This document shows, one piece after another, positions 5,881 through 5,914 of a stretch of DNA of 5,914 bases (the stretch's first letter is position 1; each line of letters begins with the position of its first letter). This DNA comes from Alphaproteobacteria bacterium. Its GTDB lineage: Bacteria > Pseudomonadota > Alphaproteobacteria > SMXP01. The position numbers and the translations under genes are program-made. Under the pieces are notes generated by a model. That model ran no database searches. It was not told the origin of the DNA and saw only the letters and a program-made list of their open reading frames with translations. The DNA is taken from NCBI GenBank assembly GCA_004356335.1, contig SMXP01000117.1, positions 1 through 5,914 of the forward strand, written 5' to 3'.

Positions 5881-5914
5881 ACCCCGTTCACAATTCATTG
5901 AATCAGGGAACGGG
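5877..5914. repeat. Second copy of module 1, cut by the window edge
   Basis: It starts with CTAGACCCCGTT and matches module 1 (38-83) in the same orientation, with one C fewer in the C run and one substitution before AACGGG. The left arm CCCGTT (5883-5888) pairs with AACGGG (5909-5914). The rest of the right arm lies beyond the window. Confidence 0.8.

Noticed and set aside
1..5914. Insertion sequence, integrase, toxin-antitoxin or defence system
   Set aside because: No transposase, recombinase, nuclease or small toxin-like frame is present. All substantial genes are accounted for by known families.

Overview
The window looks like a housekeeping segment of an alphaproteobacterial chromosome. 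The gene order on the minus strand is rplQ, then a Do/HtrA-family protease, rarA, crcB and an RluA-family pseudouridine synthase. That is a neighbourhood I know from many Alphaproteobacteria. The L17 sequence, with its extended acidic tail, fits the same group, and so do the CTCTAG-bounded palindromic repeats at both ends. The repeats lean towards Hyphomicrobiales or a relative, but the genus cannot be settled from the sequence alone.

Layout, left to right. Positions 1-246 hold no gene. They carry four different palindromic modules in a row (38-83, 98-141, 146-189, 206-244), separated by CTAG-type junctions. The last module runs into the stop codon of the pseudouridine synthase gene. Positions 243-5216 form a tight minus-strand block of five genes: an FkbM-family methyltransferase (transcribed first), the protease, rarA, crcB and the pseudouridine synthase. 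The gaps are 47 nt, 6 nt, 2 nt and a one-base TAATG overlap, so the last four genes are almost certainly co-transcribed. A likely intrinsic terminator at 5264-5294 separates this block from rplQ (5339-5764). Positions 5765-5914 hold the rplQ leader, then a second, rearranged set of the same repeat modules. One of these appears to be split by a REP-like GC-rich hairpin. The window ends inside another.

The genes do not form one pathway. They combine ribosome assembly (L17), rRNA modification (RluC-like), envelope protein quality control (protease), replication-fork maintenance (RarA) and fluoride export (CrcB). This is a conserved but functionally mixed group. The FkbM methyltransferase is the one gene I would not expect there and is the likely accessory insertion.

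I see no new multi-gene defence, mobile or metabolic system. The most interesting content is the modular, shuffled and nested palindromic repeat family flanking the block, and the FkbM gene between rplQ and the protease gene.
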